DNA of 64,000 nucleotides from Candidatus Sodalis pierantonius str. SOPE (lineage in GTDB: Bacteria > Pseudomonadota > Gammaproteobacteria > Enterobacterales > Enterobacteriaceae). How positions within the stretch are numbered: position 1 is the stretch's first letter; each line of letters begins with the position of its first letter. The stretch is taken from the NCBI RefSeq assembly GCF_000517405.1, contig NZ_CP006568.1:496001-560000 (forward strand), given 5' to 3'. The notes under the pieces are model-generated. The model was not told the DNA's origin. It searched no databases and was given only the letters and a program-made list of their open reading frames with translations. Shown piece after piece: positions 1 through 8,929 of this stretch. Both the position numbers and the translations under genes were made by a program.

Positions 1-1404
1 TTTCCCGCCGAGTCCGACGAAGTGGCGCTGCGCGTTGAGCTGTTTGACGATGGAGTGGAGCGCCTGTCGCTGTTCGACCCGCTCACGGGCCACGTCGACC
101 AGGAAGTACCCCGTTACACCATCTACCCGAAAACCCATTACGTCACACCGCGCGAGCGTCTGGTGCAGGCGATGGAAGACATTAAAGTGGAGCTGGCGGA
201 ACGGCGCCAGATGCTGCTGGCCAACGGCAAGCTGCTGGAAGAGCAGCGCCTGTCACAGCGTACCGCCTTTGATCTGGAAATGATGAACGAGCTGGGCTAT
301 TGCTCGGGGATCGAGAACTACTCCCGCTATCTATCGGGCCGCGGACCGGGTGAGCCGCCGCCGACGCTGTTCGACTATTTGCCCGCCGACGGCCTGCTGG
401 TGGTGGACGAATCCCACGTCACCATTCCGCAAATCGGCGGGATGTACCGCGGCGACCGGGCGCGTAAAGAGACCCTGGTGGAATACGGCTTCCGCCTGCC
501 CTCGGCGCTGGACAACCGGCCGATGAAGTTTGAAGAGTTCGCCGCGCTGGCGCCACAGACCATCTATGTTTCCGCCACGCCCGGCCCCTATGAGCTGGAA
601 ATGTGCGGCAACGAGGTAATAGACCAACTGGTGCGGCCGACCGGTCTATTGGATCCGCAAATTGAGGTGCGGCCGGTCACTACCCAGGTGGACGATTTGT
701 TGTCGGAAATCCGCCGGCGGGTACAGGTAAACGAGCGGGTGCTGGTGACCACGCTGACCAAGCGGATGGCCGAGGATTTGACCGAATATCTCGAAGAACA
801 CGGCGAACGGGTGCGCTATCTGCATTCAGACATCGAAACCGTAGAGCGGGTGGAGATCATCCGCGATTTGCGTCTCGGCGAATTCGACGTTCTGGTCGGT
901 ATCAACCTGCTGCGCGAAGGGCTGGATATGCCTGAGGTGTCGCTGGTGGCGATTCTGGACGCCGACAAGGAGGGCTTTTTGCGCTCGGAACGTTCGCTCA
1001 TCCAGACCATCGGCCGCGCGGCGCGTAATCTCAACGGCAAGGCTATCCTGTATGGCGATAAAATCACGCCATCCATGGCGCGCGCGATCGAGGAGACCGA
1101 GCGCCGGCACGAGAAACAACATGCGTATAATCTGGCCAACGGTATCGTGCCGCAGGCGCTGAATAAGCAAATCGCCGATATCATGGAACTGGGTCAGTCC
1201 CCGGCGCACGCGAAGCATAAAAAACGCAAGACGATGGAAGCGGCGGCCAAGTATGGCGATTTGACGCCGAAAGCGCTGGAGCAGAAGATCCGCGAGCTGG
1301 AAACCCGCATGCAGCAACATGCGCAGAACCTGGAATTTGAAGAGGCCGCCAGCGTGCGCGACCAAATTCACGCCCTGCGCGAGCAATTCATCGCCGTTTC
1401 CTGA
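1..1404 (+). CDS. uvrB: UvrABC excinuclease subunit B, C-terminal 467 residues
   Basis: UvrB is the damage-verifying helicase-like subunit of nucleotide excision repair; it is loaded by UvrA and recruits UvrC. The reading frame is open from base 1, so the N-terminal third (about 200 of the usual 673 residues, with the Walker A site) lies outside the window. Visible features are the helicase motif DESHVTIPQ, the SATPG motif III, the helicase motifs V/VI GINLLREGLDMPE and QTIGRAARN, and the C-terminal UVR domain ending NLEFEEAASVRDQIHALRE, which contacts UvrC. Similarity to E. coli UvrB, recalled from memory, is very high throughout, with no internal stop or frameshift. It converges on ybhK, as in E. 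coli. Confidence 0.97.
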   Translation, partial: FPAESDEVALRVELFDDGVERLSLFDPLTGHVDQEVPRYTIYPKTHYVTPRERLVQAMEDIKVELAERRQMLLANGKLLEEQRLSQRTAFDLEMMNELGYCSGIENYSRYLSGRGPGEPPPTLFDYLPADGLLVVDESHVTIPQIGGMYRGDRARKETLVEYGFRLPSALDNRPMKFEEFAALAPQTIYVSATPGPYELEMCGNEVIDQLVRPTGLLDPQIEVRPVTTQVDDLLSEIRRRVQVNERVLVTTLTKRMAEDLTEYLEEHGERVRYLHSDIETVERVEIIRDLRLGEFDVLVGINLLREGLDMPEVSLVAILDADKEGFLRSERSLIQTIGRAARNLNGKAILYGDKITPSMARAIEETERRHEKQHAYNLANGIVPQALNKQIADIMELGQSPAHAKHKKRKTMEAAAKYGDLTPKALEQKIRELETRMQQHAQNLEFEEAASVRDQIHALREQFIAVS

Positions 1405-1502
1405 CGGCGTTGCCGCCCTCGGTAGACGCTTTCTCGCCGCCCAGGCCACCCTGTCCGGCTTGACCGGCGTTGGGTTGCAGCCTTGACCACCGTCTCCGGC
1501 GG

Positions 1503-2399
1503 TTAGCCGAGTGACTGTAGGGCCAGATCCAGCGCCTGGCGCAGTAACCCGCGATCGTGATGATGAGGTCCGTCGTCTGCCGCCAGCGGCCGCTGTATGA
1601 TAATGCGTTCCGCGAGGCCGTCCGTCGCCGTCCCCGGCCCGACAATCACCCCGTCGATAACCTTTTCCCGGCCGATGGCCTGCTCCATCATGCGCACTTT
1701 TTGCGCCAGCGTCATATTCGCCGCCGCCACGCTGAGCTCGCGGCCGAGGTTATCCAGGTAGATCATCAGCGCGGGGGTGCGGCGCAGCGCCAGCGTCAAA
1801 TCTTCCACCAGCAGCAGCGGCATTAGGCTGGTGAGAAAGCTGCCGGGGCCGATAATGATAAGGTCCGCACCGGCGTTAGCCAGCAACGCTTCGCGCGTCG
1901 CCGGAACCGGCGCTGTGAGCTTCAGCTGTACGGGCAGTTCATTCAGCCGGTCAATGGCCACTTCCCCATACACGGTGTAGCCGGACAGCGCGGTGGCCTG
2001 CAAATCCACCGGCTGTTCCGACATCGGGATCAGGCTGGCGTTAACCTTCAGCAGGTTGCGAATCAGGTTGATGGCTTCAAGCGGCCTGACGCTGAGATTA
2101 TCTAGCGCCTTTAACATTAAATTGCCCAGGTTGTGGCCCGCCAGTTCACCCTGGCCGCCAAAGCGGTATTCAAACATCGCCGAGGCGATAAGCTGATTGA
2201 GGCAGTTGCGGGTATCGCCCCAGGCAATGCCGCCCTCGGACTGGCGAATGCGGCCGGAAGAGCCGCCATTATCGGTGGTGGTCACGATGCCCGTCAATCG
2301 TGATCCCAGAAAGGAAAGCGCAGACATGACCCGGCCCAAGCCGTGGCCGCCGCCCAGGGCGACCACCTGGCCCAAATCGGCTAATGTTCGGTTGCGCAT
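1503..2399 (-). CDS. ybhK: YbhK, CofD/YvcK-family protein
   Basis: Member of the YvcK/CofD-like family, related to 2-phospho-L-lactate transferases. Bacillus YvcK is needed for growth on gluconeogenic carbon sources and for cell-wall homeostasis; the E. coli protein is poorly characterised. The start MRNRTLADLG matches E. coli YbhK and has a good ribosome site (AGGAGAAT) directly upstream; an in-frame start 23 codons earlier is less likely. The product is 298 residues against 302 in E. coli, with a five-residue gap after NQLI. The nucleotide-binding N-terminus VALGGGHGLGR and the motif TTTDNGGSSGR are intact. It is divergent from moaA. Confidence 0.92.
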   Translation of the reverse strand: MRNRTLADLGQVVALGGGHGLGRVMSALSFLGSRLTGIVTTTDNGGSSGRIRQSEGGIAWGDTRNCLNQLIASAMFEYRFGGQGELAGHNLGNLMLKALDNLSVRPLEAINLIRNLLKVNASLIPMSEQPVDLQATALSGYTVYGEVAIDRLNELPVQLKLTAPVPATREALLANAGADLIIIGPGSFLTSLMPLLLVEDLTLALRRTPALMIYLDNLGRELSVAAANMTLAQKVRMMEQAIGREKVIDGVIVGPGTATDGLAERIIIQRPLAADDGPHHHDRGLLRQALDLALQSLG

Positions 2400-2537
2400 A
2401 ATTCTCCTGATGGTGTGAAACGGGTGACTGAGGCTGAGTGTGGCATAAAATAGCGGATTTGCCGGCAAAAGCGAATCGGGACAAGCGCCTGGCGGGAGTT
2501 TTCAGGAAATGAAATGGGAAAATCATTGTAATATCAA

Positions 2538-2561
2538 CGCTATATATATTGTTGTACAACG
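2538..2561. promoter_or_regulatory. possible ModE operator upstream of moaA
   Basis: CGCTATATA, six bases, then TGTACAACG. From memory, ModE (the molybdate-responsive regulator) binds CGCTATATA-N6/7-TATATAACG; the left half matches fully and the right half at seven of nine positions. ModE activates moaA transcription in E. coli, so the position 220-240 bp before the moaA start is sensible. This is a motif match only. Confidence 0.4.
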
Positions 2562-2627
2562 GTTTTTCATGCATAACGCATGGTATCAGCGCGGCTTTAG
2601 GGCTAGAATAGAAGCCAGTCAACCATT

Positions 2628-2653
2628 CCTTTTCGCACCTTTGAGCGAAAAGG
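2628..2653 (+). other. hairpin in the moaA leader before the riboswitch
   Basis: Perfect 9-bp inverted repeat CCTTTTCGC / GCGAAAAGG with an 8-nt loop, ending 7 nt before the conserved riboswitch sequence begins. It is followed by TAACATAACT, not a T run, so it is not a standard terminator. Its role is unknown. Confidence 0.5.
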
Positions 2654-2660
2654 TAACATA

Positions 2661-2776
2661 ACTCCTAGCCTTTACGCCTAAGTGGCTCCCGATGAGCCAT
2701 ACGGGGTTCTGGCCGTGGCGATGGCCACCAGGGTGCAGGGTAGAAATGCCGGCATCTTCCGTATTTGGAAAGGTGT
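2661..2776 (+). promoter_or_regulatory. Moco riboswitch (moaA leader)
   Basis: The leader immediately before moaA can be aligned by eye with the E. coli moaA leader that defines the Moco RNA motif (sequence recalled, not searched). Shared blocks include ACTCCTAGCCT, ATACGGGGTTCTGGCCGTGG, GGCCACCAGGGTGCAGGG, AGAAATGCCGGCATC, and CCGTATTTGGAAAGGTGT, which contains the moaA ribosome site GAAAGG. In E. coli this RNA senses molybdenum cofactor and represses moaA translation. The element looks complete although most of the pathway it controls is broken here. Confidence 0.8.
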
Positions 2777-2780
2777 TACT

Positions 2781-3767
2781 GTGTCACAACTTATCGATGC
2801 GTTTGAGCGCAGGTTTTACTATCTGCGCTTGTCAATCACGGACGTCTGTAATTTTCGCTGCACCTATTGCCTGCCCGACGGTTATCGTCCGCAGGGAACC
2901 CGCAATACCGGTTTTCTGACACTGGACGAAATCCGCCGCGTCACTCGCGCTTTCGCCGAACTGGGCACGGAAAAGGTGCGTCTGACCGGCGGCGAGCCTT
3001 CGCTGCGGCGGGATTTCACCGAGATCATCGCGGCGGTGCGCGCCAATCCCGCTATCCGCACCGTGGCGGTCACCACCAACGGTTATCGCCTGGCGCGCGG
3101 TGTCGCCGCCTGGCGCGACGCCGGTCTCACCGCGCTGAATGTCAGCGTCGACAGCCTGGACGCCCGCCAGTTTCAGGCCATTACCGGCCAGGATAAATTT
3201 CATCAGGTGATGGCCGGCATTGACGCCGCGTTCGAGGCCGGTTTCGACAAAGTGAAGGTCAACACCGTCCTGCTGCGCGACGTGAGCGATATCCATTTGG
3301 ACACCTTTCTGGCCTGGATCAAACCGCGGCCGCTGCAACTACGGTTTATCGAACTGATGGAAACCGGCGAGGGTAACGCGCTGTTTCGTGAGCGGCACGT
3401 TTCCGGCGAGCTTATTCGCCAGCGGCTGGAGCAACGGGGCTGGCGGTGTCAGCCCCGCGGGCGCACGGACGGTCCGGCGCTGGTTTTCCACCATGAGGAT
3501 TATCGGGGTGAAATCGGCCTTATCATGCCTTACGCCAAAGATTTCTGCGCCAGCTGCAATCGCCTGCGCGTGTCGTCGATGGGCAAGCTGCACCTGTGCC
3601 TGTTTGGCGATGGCGGTATACCGCTGCGCGATTTGCTCGAGAGCGATGGGGCGCTTGAGGCGCTGAAAACCCGTATCGCCGGCGGATTGAACCACAAAAA
3701 GCAGACCCATTTTTTACACCAGGGCAATACCGGCATTACCCGCAACCTGTCTTATATCGGCGGTTAG
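2781..3767 (+). CDS. moaA: GTP 3',8-cyclase MoaA
   Basis: Radical-SAM enzyme that converts GTP to 3',8-cyclo-GTP, the first step of molybdenum cofactor synthesis, working with MoaC. The chosen start is GTG at 2781 (reads SQLIDAFERRFYYLRLS), which aligns with the E. coli start and follows GAAAGG; an upstream in-frame start would lie inside the riboswitch. The 328 residues carry the SAM [4Fe-4S] motif CNFRCTYC, the GGEP motif, the C-terminal cluster cysteines in FCASCNRLRVSSMGKLHLC, and the essential C-terminal Gly-Gly (YIGG). There is no defect. It heads a moaA-C-D-E cluster lacking moaB, in which every later gene is damaged, so its product has no use unless those genes exist elsewhere. Confidence 0.95.
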   Translation: MSQLIDAFERRFYYLRLSITDVCNFRCTYCLPDGYRPQGTRNTGFLTLDEIRRVTRAFAELGTEKVRLTGGEPSLRRDFTEIIAAVRANPAIRTVAVTTNGYRLARGVAAWRDAGLTALNVSVDSLDARQFQAITGQDKFHQVMAGIDAAFEAGFDKVKVNTVLLRDVSDIHLDTFLAWIKPRPLQLRFIELMETGEGNALFRERHVSGELIRQRLEQRGWRCQPRGRTDGPALVFHHEDYRGEIGLIMPYAKDFCASCNRLRVSSMGKLHLCLFGDGGIPLRDLLESDGALEALKTRIAGGLNHKKQTHFLHQGNTGITRNLSYIGG

Positions 3768-3786
3768 GCCTGCCCGGAGAGAACCT

Positions 3787-4256
3787 ATGTCGCAATTGAC
3801 CCATATTACCGAGCGCGGCGACGCGCATATGGTGGATGTTTCCGCCAAAGCCGACACGGTGCGCGAAGCCCGCGCCTGCGCCTATGTCACGATGGCGATG
3901 ATCCTCGATGGCCAGCACCATAAAGGGGATGTGTTCGCCACCCGCCCGCATCGCCGGCATTCAGGCCGCCAAACGCACCTGGGAGCTAATCCCTTTGTGC
4001 CATCCGCTGTTGCTCAGCAAGGTAGAGGTGCTGCTCACCGCGGACACCGAGCCGGCACCGCGTGCGAATTGAAGCCCTTTGCCGCCTGACCGGCAAAACC
4101 GGCGTGGAGATGGAGGCGCTGACCGCGGCCTCGGTGGCCGCCCTGACGATTTATGATATGTGCAAGGCGGTGCAGAAGGATATGGTTATCGGCCCGGTAC
4201 GGCTGCTGGCCAAAAGCGGCGGTAAATCCGGCAATTTTACGGGGGACGACGCGTGA
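3787..4256 (+). pseudogene. moaC: moaC, cyclic pyranopterin monophosphate synthase, two frameshifts
   Basis: MoaC turns 3',8-cyclo-GTP into cyclic pyranopterin monophosphate. The N-terminus (MSQLTHITERGDAHMVDVSA) and the C-terminal part (RIEALCRLTGKTGVEMEALT to the stop at 4256) match E. coli MoaC closely but lie in different frames. Compared with E. coli, about five codons after AYVTM are missing in frame, one extra C follows GDVFAT near 3943, and a second one-base shift occurs near 4060. The substrate loop and part of the conserved core are therefore misread. The end overlaps the moaD start, as in the normal operon. Confidence 0.93.
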
Positions 4257-4425
4257 TTACGGTGTTGTTTTTTGCCCAGGTCCGTGAGCTAACCGGCGTC
4301 GAGCGCTTGACGCTCGAGGCGGGTTTCCCGACCGTAGAGGCCTTGCGCCAGGCGCTGGCGGGGCGCGGCGACCGCTGGGCGCCGGCGATGAAGTGGCGTT
4401 TTTCCCGCCGGTCACCGGAGGCTGA
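4253..4425 (+). pseudogene. moaD: moaD, molybdopterin synthase small subunit, internal deletion
   Basis: MoaD is the ubiquitin-like sulfur carrier of molybdopterin synthase; its C-terminal Gly-Gly is adenylated by MoeB. Here the first 43 residues are intact to GRGDRWA, then about 25-30 codons are missing. The final GDEVAFFPPVTGG is still encoded and ends in TGA at 4423-4425, but in another frame. The frame that is actually read runs past moaD and stops at 4441. Its essential C-terminus is thus present in DNA but cannot be made. Confidence 0.93.
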
Positions 4426-4638
4426 ATGGACGCTACCTTGATTGAGGTCAGTACGGCGGATTTCGACGTGGCGGCGCTGTATGCCTGGTTGTCCGCCAGC
4501 GATACCGATGGTGCGGTCGTCACGTTTACCGGCAAAGTGCGCAACCATAATTTGGGTGCCGATGTCAGTACGTTGACCCTGGAACATTATCCGGGCATGA
4601 CCGAAAAAGCGCTGAAGGGAAGATCACACGCCGGGTGA
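4426..4638 (+). pseudogene. moaE: moaE, molybdopterin synthase large subunit, 3' truncated
   Basis: MoaE is the catalytic subunit of molybdopterin synthase (about 150 residues). The ATG follows the moaD stop directly. Similarity to E. coli MoaE is clear through DGAVVTFTGKVRNHNLG and EHYPGMTEKAL, then ends near 4616 and is followed by a few unrelated codons to a stop. More than half the protein, including the catalytic lysine region, is deleted; the following sequence leads straight into the ybhL promoter region. Confidence 0.92.
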
Positions 4639-4808
4639 TACAGACGGTATCGGCTGAGTTTTTGCCGTGCGGTGCGCCGCGGGCGAAGGGGATCTTCTTC
4701 GCCGAACGCACTTTTATGGTATGCTTGGCTAAGGTGGGTCGTTCGCGCGGCCTGGATGTTTCGCCCGCGTGCGGCCTAGTATATTTCGCTACCACAAAGG
4801 TGATAGTC

Positions 4809-5519
4809 ATGGACCGCTTTCCCCGCTCCCAGGGCTCCATCGTAGAACGCGCCAATAGCGCGGTGCAGCCGTTTATGGCGCAGGTCTACGGCTGGATGAC
4901 CTGCGGATTACTGTTAACCGCCTTCGTAGCCTGGTACGCCTCCCGCACGCCGGTGCTGCTGCAATTTATTTTCTCAAGCCAGATAACCTTTTTTGGTCTG
5001 ATCATCGCCCAATTGGCGCTGGTGTTTGTCATTTCGGGCATGATTAATCGCGTTAGCGGGGCAGTGGCAACATCGCTTTTCATGCTTTACTCCGCGCTGA
5101 CCGGGTTGACGCTTGCCAGCATTTTCATCGTCTACACCGCGTCCTCCATCGCCAGCACCTTCGTGGTGACCGCCGGCATGTTTGGCGCCATGACGCTTTA
5201 CGGCTACACCACCAAGCGGGATTTAAGCAGCTTTGGCAACCTGCTGTTCATGGCGCTCATCGGTATCGTGTTGGCCTCGCTGGTGAATATTTGGCTGAAA
5301 AGCACTGCGCTGATGTGGGCGGTGACCTATATCGGCGTGCTGGTATTCGTGGGACTGACCGCCTATGACACCCAGAAATTGAAGAACATGGGCGCGCAGC
5401 TGTCGTTGGAAAACAAAGACCAGTTCCGCAAATATTCCATCGTCGGCGCCCTGAGCCTGTATTTGGATTTCATCAATCTGTTCTTGATGCTGCTGCGTAT
5501 TTTCGGCAACCGCCGTTAA
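4809..5519 (+). CDS. ybhL: YbhL, BAX inhibitor-1/YccA-family inner-membrane protein
   Basis: Member of the Bax inhibitor-1 (UPF0005/TMBIM) family, seven-helix membrane proteins; the bacterial homologue BsYetJ is a pH-sensitive calcium leak channel, but YbhL itself has no firm function. The start ATG at 4809 (MDRFPRSQ) agrees with E. coli and follows AAAGGTG; an earlier in-frame start would run through the moaE deletion scar. The 236 residues contain about seven hydrophobic segments and the conserved FVGLTAYDTQKLKNM segment near the C-terminus. Intact and nearly identical in length to E. coli (234). Confidence 0.95.
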   Translation: MDRFPRSQGSIVERANSAVQPFMAQVYGWMTCGLLLTAFVAWYASRTPVLLQFIFSSQITFFGLIIAQLALVFVISGMINRVSGAVATSLFMLYSALTGLTLASIFIVYTASSIASTFVVTAGMFGAMTLYGYTTKRDLSSFGNLLFMALIGIVLASLVNIWLKSTALMWAVTYIGVLVFVGLTAYDTQKLKNMGAQLSLENKDQFRKYSIVGALSLYLDFINLFLMLLRIFGNRR

Positions 5520-5536
5520 GCCGGAGCTATTGAACT

Positions 5537-6504
5537 ATGTGCGATCTTGTCCAACGGTTGGCCGCTTTTCCTCGGCTGGATATTATCGGCCCGCCGACGC
5601 CGCTCGAGCATCTCCCCCGGCTGTCGAGTTTTCTCGCGCGGGATATTTTCATCAAGCGCGATGATCTTACCCAGCTGGGCCTGGGCGGCAACAAGCTGCG
5701 CAAGCTGGAGTTTCTTGCCGCCGATGCTCTGCGCCACGCCGATACGCTGCTTACCGCCGGCGCCATCCAGTCCAACCACGTGCGGCAGACGGCGGCCAAG
5801 CTGGGGTTGCATTGCGTCGCGCTGCTGGAAAACCCGACCGGCACCGACGACGGTAACTACCTGACCAACGGCAACCGTCTGCTGCTGGATTTGTTTCAGT
5901 GCGACGTTATCTTGTGCGAAGCCCTCACCCAGCCTGTCCAGCAGCTGGCCGATGCGGCCCTGCGTCTGGAGGCGCAGGGCTTTCGGCCGTATGTTGTGCC
6001 GGTGGGCGGTTCCAACGCGCTCGGCTATGCCGGTTGCGCGCTGGAAATCGCCCACCAGTGCCAGGGGGTCATTCAAACGGGGGCGGTAGTGGTCCTTCGG
6101 GCAGCGGCGGCACGCATGCAGGGCTGGCGGTCGGGCTGAGCGCTGTACTGCCGGAAACGGCCCTGGTCGGCGTCACCGTCTCACGCCGCGCGTAACAGCA
6201 GCGGCCCCTGATTGCGGGACTTATCGCGCAGGCGAGCGAACACTTGTCGCTGGCGCCGCCGGTGGCGGACATTTCCCTCTGGGACGAGTATTACGCCCCC
6301 GGCTATGGCGTAGCCAGCGACGAGGGGCGCGAGGCGATTGCGCGTCTGGAGGGCATCGTGCTGGACCCGGTATACACCGGCAAGGCGATGGCGGGGCTTA
6401 TTGACGGCCTGGACCGCGGTCGCTTCCCCGACGGGCCGCTCGTGTTCGTACACACCGGCGGCGCGCCGGCGCTGTTTGCTTATCATCATCTGGAGACCCG
6501 ATGA
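5537..6504 (+). pseudogene. dcyD: dcyD, D-cysteine desulfhydrase, broken
   Basis: DcyD is a PLP enzyme that degrades D-cysteine to pyruvate, sulfide and ammonia. The first 180 codons are good, including the PLP-lysine region GGNKLRKLEFL and SNHVRQTAAKLG. Near 6090 the frame shifts, so the PLP phosphate-binding segment SGSGGTHAGLAVG is in another frame, and a TAA follows at about 6193. Downstream homology resumes (WDEYYAPGYG, LDPVYTGKAMAGLIDG, HTGGAPALFAYH) to 6504. Small in-frame losses relative to E. coli are also visible. It overlaps tcyN by ATGA, which suggests a former cystine/cysteine operon (E. coli fliY-dcyD-yecS-yecC); fliY and yecS are absent here. Confidence 0.93.
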
Positions 6505-7252
6505 GCGCTATTGAAGTTAAAGGCCAGGTGAAGTCATTCAATGACCATAGGGTGCTCAACGGTATCGACCTCGCGGTGAATCCCGGCGAGGTGCTGGCCA
6601 TCGTCGGCTCGAGCGGATCCGGTAAAACCACGTTGCTGCGCAGTATTAACCTGCTGGAAACGCCGGACGGCGGCAGCATTCAGGTGAGCGACATAACCAT
6701 TGACGCCAACCGCCCCCTCAACGGCCAGAAAGAGCAGATCCGCGCTCTGCGCCAGCAGGTGGGATTCGTGTTTCAAAATTCCAACCTGTTCCCGCATCGC
6801 TCGGTGCTCGACAATATCATTGAGGGGCCGCTGGTGGTGAAGAAGGAGCCGCGTGAGGAGGTGGTCGCGCGCGCGGGAGCTGTTGGCCAAGGTTGGGCTG
6901 AGCGGTAAAGAAGAGGCTTTCCCCAAACGGCTCTCCGGCGGCCAGCAGCAGCGGGTGGCTATCGCCCGCGCGCTGGCGATGCGCCCGGCGGTGATTTTGT
7001 TCGATGAACCCAACCTCGGCGCTGGATCCCGAACTGGTGGGTGAAGTGTTGAGCACGCTCCGCGCGCTCGCCGAGGAGCGGTGCACCATGGTTATCGTTA
7101 CCCACGAGATGGGGTTCGCCCGTGACGTGGCCGACCGCGCGATTTTCATGGATGAGGGCAACATCGTTGAGCAAGGGCCCGCGCGCGAGGTGTTCGCGCA
7201 CCCTGGTCATGAGCGCACCCGGCTCTTTCTCAATAAATTTCTCGGCGCATAG
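6501..7252 (+). pseudogene. tcyN: tcyN (yecC), L-cystine ABC transporter ATPase, two frameshifts
   Basis: ATP-binding subunit of the cystine importer. Three consecutive segments in different frames reconstruct one E. coli-like protein of about 250 residues: MSAIEVKGQVKSF to KKEPREEVVARA (Walker A GSSGSGKTT), then RELLAKVGLSGKEEAFPKR with the signature LSGGQQQRVAIARAL, then TSALDPELVGEV to the C-terminal KFLGA. The first shift is near 6870 and the second at about 7010, splitting the Walker B aspartate region from the D-loop. Without fliY and yecS it would be useless even if repaired. Confidence 0.93.
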
Positions 7253-7468
7253 TCGCACGGGCCCGCCGCGCCGCGTTTATCGCCGCTGCGGCGGGGAGGA
7301 TTACAGTTATTTACCGGATACTCGTGCCCAACGGCCGGATATTTTGCTACAATCCCGTTATCGTTGTTTTGCCCGTTCACCATGGTAAGGCTTTGACTCC
7401 CATCTGATTATCCCCCTGAGCGCGGTTTCGGCCGGCGTCGTCGGGGCGGATCTGGAGTTTTTCAGTTT

Positions 7469-8704
7469 ATGTCATTTGATTCACTTGGCCTGAGTGCCGA
7501 GATTTTGCGCACATTAGCGGAAAAGGGCTATCTCGAACCGACGCCGGTTCAGCAACAAGCCATCCCTTATGTATTACAAGGCCGCGATATCATGGCCAGT
7601 GCCCAGACCGGCACCGGCAAAACCGCCGCCTTTACCTTACCGATACTGCAACTGCTCGAGCAGCGCCCGGCGCCGGCAGGTAAACAGCGCCGGCCTGTAC
7701 GGGCGCTTATTCTGACGCCGACCCGTGAGCTGGCGGCGCAGATCGGTGAAAACATTACCGAGTACAGCGCCCATCTCGGCCTGCGCTCGCTGGTGGTGTT
7801 CGGCGGTGTCAGCATCAACCCGCAGATGATGAGGCTGCGCGGCGGCGTGGAAGTGCTGGTGGCGACGCCCGGGCGCCTGTTGGATTTGGCTCAGCAGCGC
7901 GCGGTCGATCTTTCCCAGGTGGAAATCCTGGTGCTGGATGAGGCCGACCGCATGCTGGATATGGGCTTTATTCACGATATCCGCCGGGTGATGAAGCTAC
8001 TGCCGACAAAACGTCAGAGTCTGATGTTTTCCGCGACCTTCTCCGATGAGATTAAAACGCTGGCGAACAGCCTGCTGGATAATCCGGCGTCGGTTGAGGT
8101 GGCGCGGCGCAATACCGCGTCCGAGCAAATAACCCAGTTTGTGCACATGGTCGATAAAAAGCGCAAGCGCGAGCTGCTCTCTGACATGATCGGTCGGAAC
8201 AACTGGCAGCAGGTGCTGGTGTTTACCCGTACCAAGCACGGCGCTAACCACCTGGCGGAGCAGCTTAACAAGGACGGCATCACTACCGCCGCCATCCACG
8301 GTAATAAGAGCCAGGGCGCACGTACCCGGGCGCTGGCGGATTTCAAGCAGGGCGGCATCCGCGTCCTGGTGGCGACCGATATTGCCGCCCGCGGTCTGGA
8401 TATCGATCTGCTGCCGCACGTGGTGAACTATGAGTTACCTCAGGTGGCGGAAGATTATGTCCATCGCATCGGGCGCACCGGCCGCGCGGCGGCCACCGGC
8501 GAAGCGCTGTCGCTGGTGTGTGTCGATGAACTGGGCCTGCTGCGCGATATCGAGCGTTTGCTGAAAAAGTCGATCCCGCGTATCGCGTTACCGGGCTATG
8601 ATCCAGACCCTAGCATCAAAGCCGAGCCCATCCAGCAGGGGCGGGGTAGCGGCCGTGGCGGCAATTATGCCGGTAACGGCGGCACCCGCAGCGGTAATCG
8701 ATAA
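7469..8704 (+). CDS. rhlE: DEAD-box ATP-dependent RNA helicase RhlE
   Basis: RNA helicase involved in ribosome assembly and, with the degradosome, RNA turnover. All core motifs are present: Q motif PTPVQQQAIP, motif I AQTGTGKT, PTRELAAQ, VLDEADRMLD, SATFS, VATDIAARGLDI and HRIGRTGRA. The 411 residues are shorter than E. coli RhlE (454) because the basic, low-complexity tail is reduced to a short Gly/Arg segment (GRGSGRGGNYAGNGG). Start MSFDSLGLSAEILRTLAEKGY is canonical. Monocistronic in this context and apparently functional. Confidence 0.95.
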   Translation: MSFDSLGLSAEILRTLAEKGYLEPTPVQQQAIPYVLQGRDIMASAQTGTGKTAAFTLPILQLLEQRPAPAGKQRRPVRALILTPTRELAAQIGENITEYSAHLGLRSLVVFGGVSINPQMMRLRGGVEVLVATPGRLLDLAQQRAVDLSQVEILVLDEADRMLDMGFIHDIRRVMKLLPTKRQSLMFSATFSDEIKTLANSLLDNPASVEVARRNTASEQITQFVHMVDKKRKRELLSDMIGRNNWQQVLVFTRTKHGANHLAEQLNKDGITTAAIHGNKSQGARTRALADFKQGGIRVLVATDIAARGLDIDLLPHVVNYELPQVAEDYVHRIGRTGRAAATGEALSLVCVDELGLLRDIERLLKKSIPRIALPGYDPDPSIKAEPIQQGRGSGRGGNYAGNGGTRSGNR

Positions 8705-8716
8705 CGCCGTTAAACC

Positions 8717-8737
8717 GACGCCCGCGCGGCGGGCGTC
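8717..8737 (+). terminator. GC-rich hairpin after rhlE
   Basis: Perfect 9-bp stem GACGCCCGC / GCGGGCGTC with a 3-nt loop, 12 bp after the rhlE stop. There is no T run after it, so termination may be weak or Rho-assisted. A second inverted repeat built on the 16-bp palindrome CGACCGCCGGCGGTCG follows near 8800. Confidence 0.35.
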
Positions 8738-8929
8738 AGGGCTCTGCGTATCTTACGCCGAGGCAGGATAGCCAGGCGCCGGCGGTGGTTTTTTCACGAC
8801 CGCCGGCGGTCGACCGACGCGCCTCGGCCGCAGGGGCTTGACGCAGGCCATGGGCGTTGGCGCTTATCTGTTGCTTTTCGCGACGGTTTTCCCCTACTAT
8901 TGCGCCCCTGCAAGTGATCGGGTGGCGTT

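Noticed and set aside
5537..6504. Programmed frameshifting as an explanation for dcyD and its neighbours
   Set aside because: The lesions are scattered, not at slippery heptamers, and are joined by in-frame stops and deletions; decay is the simpler explanation.
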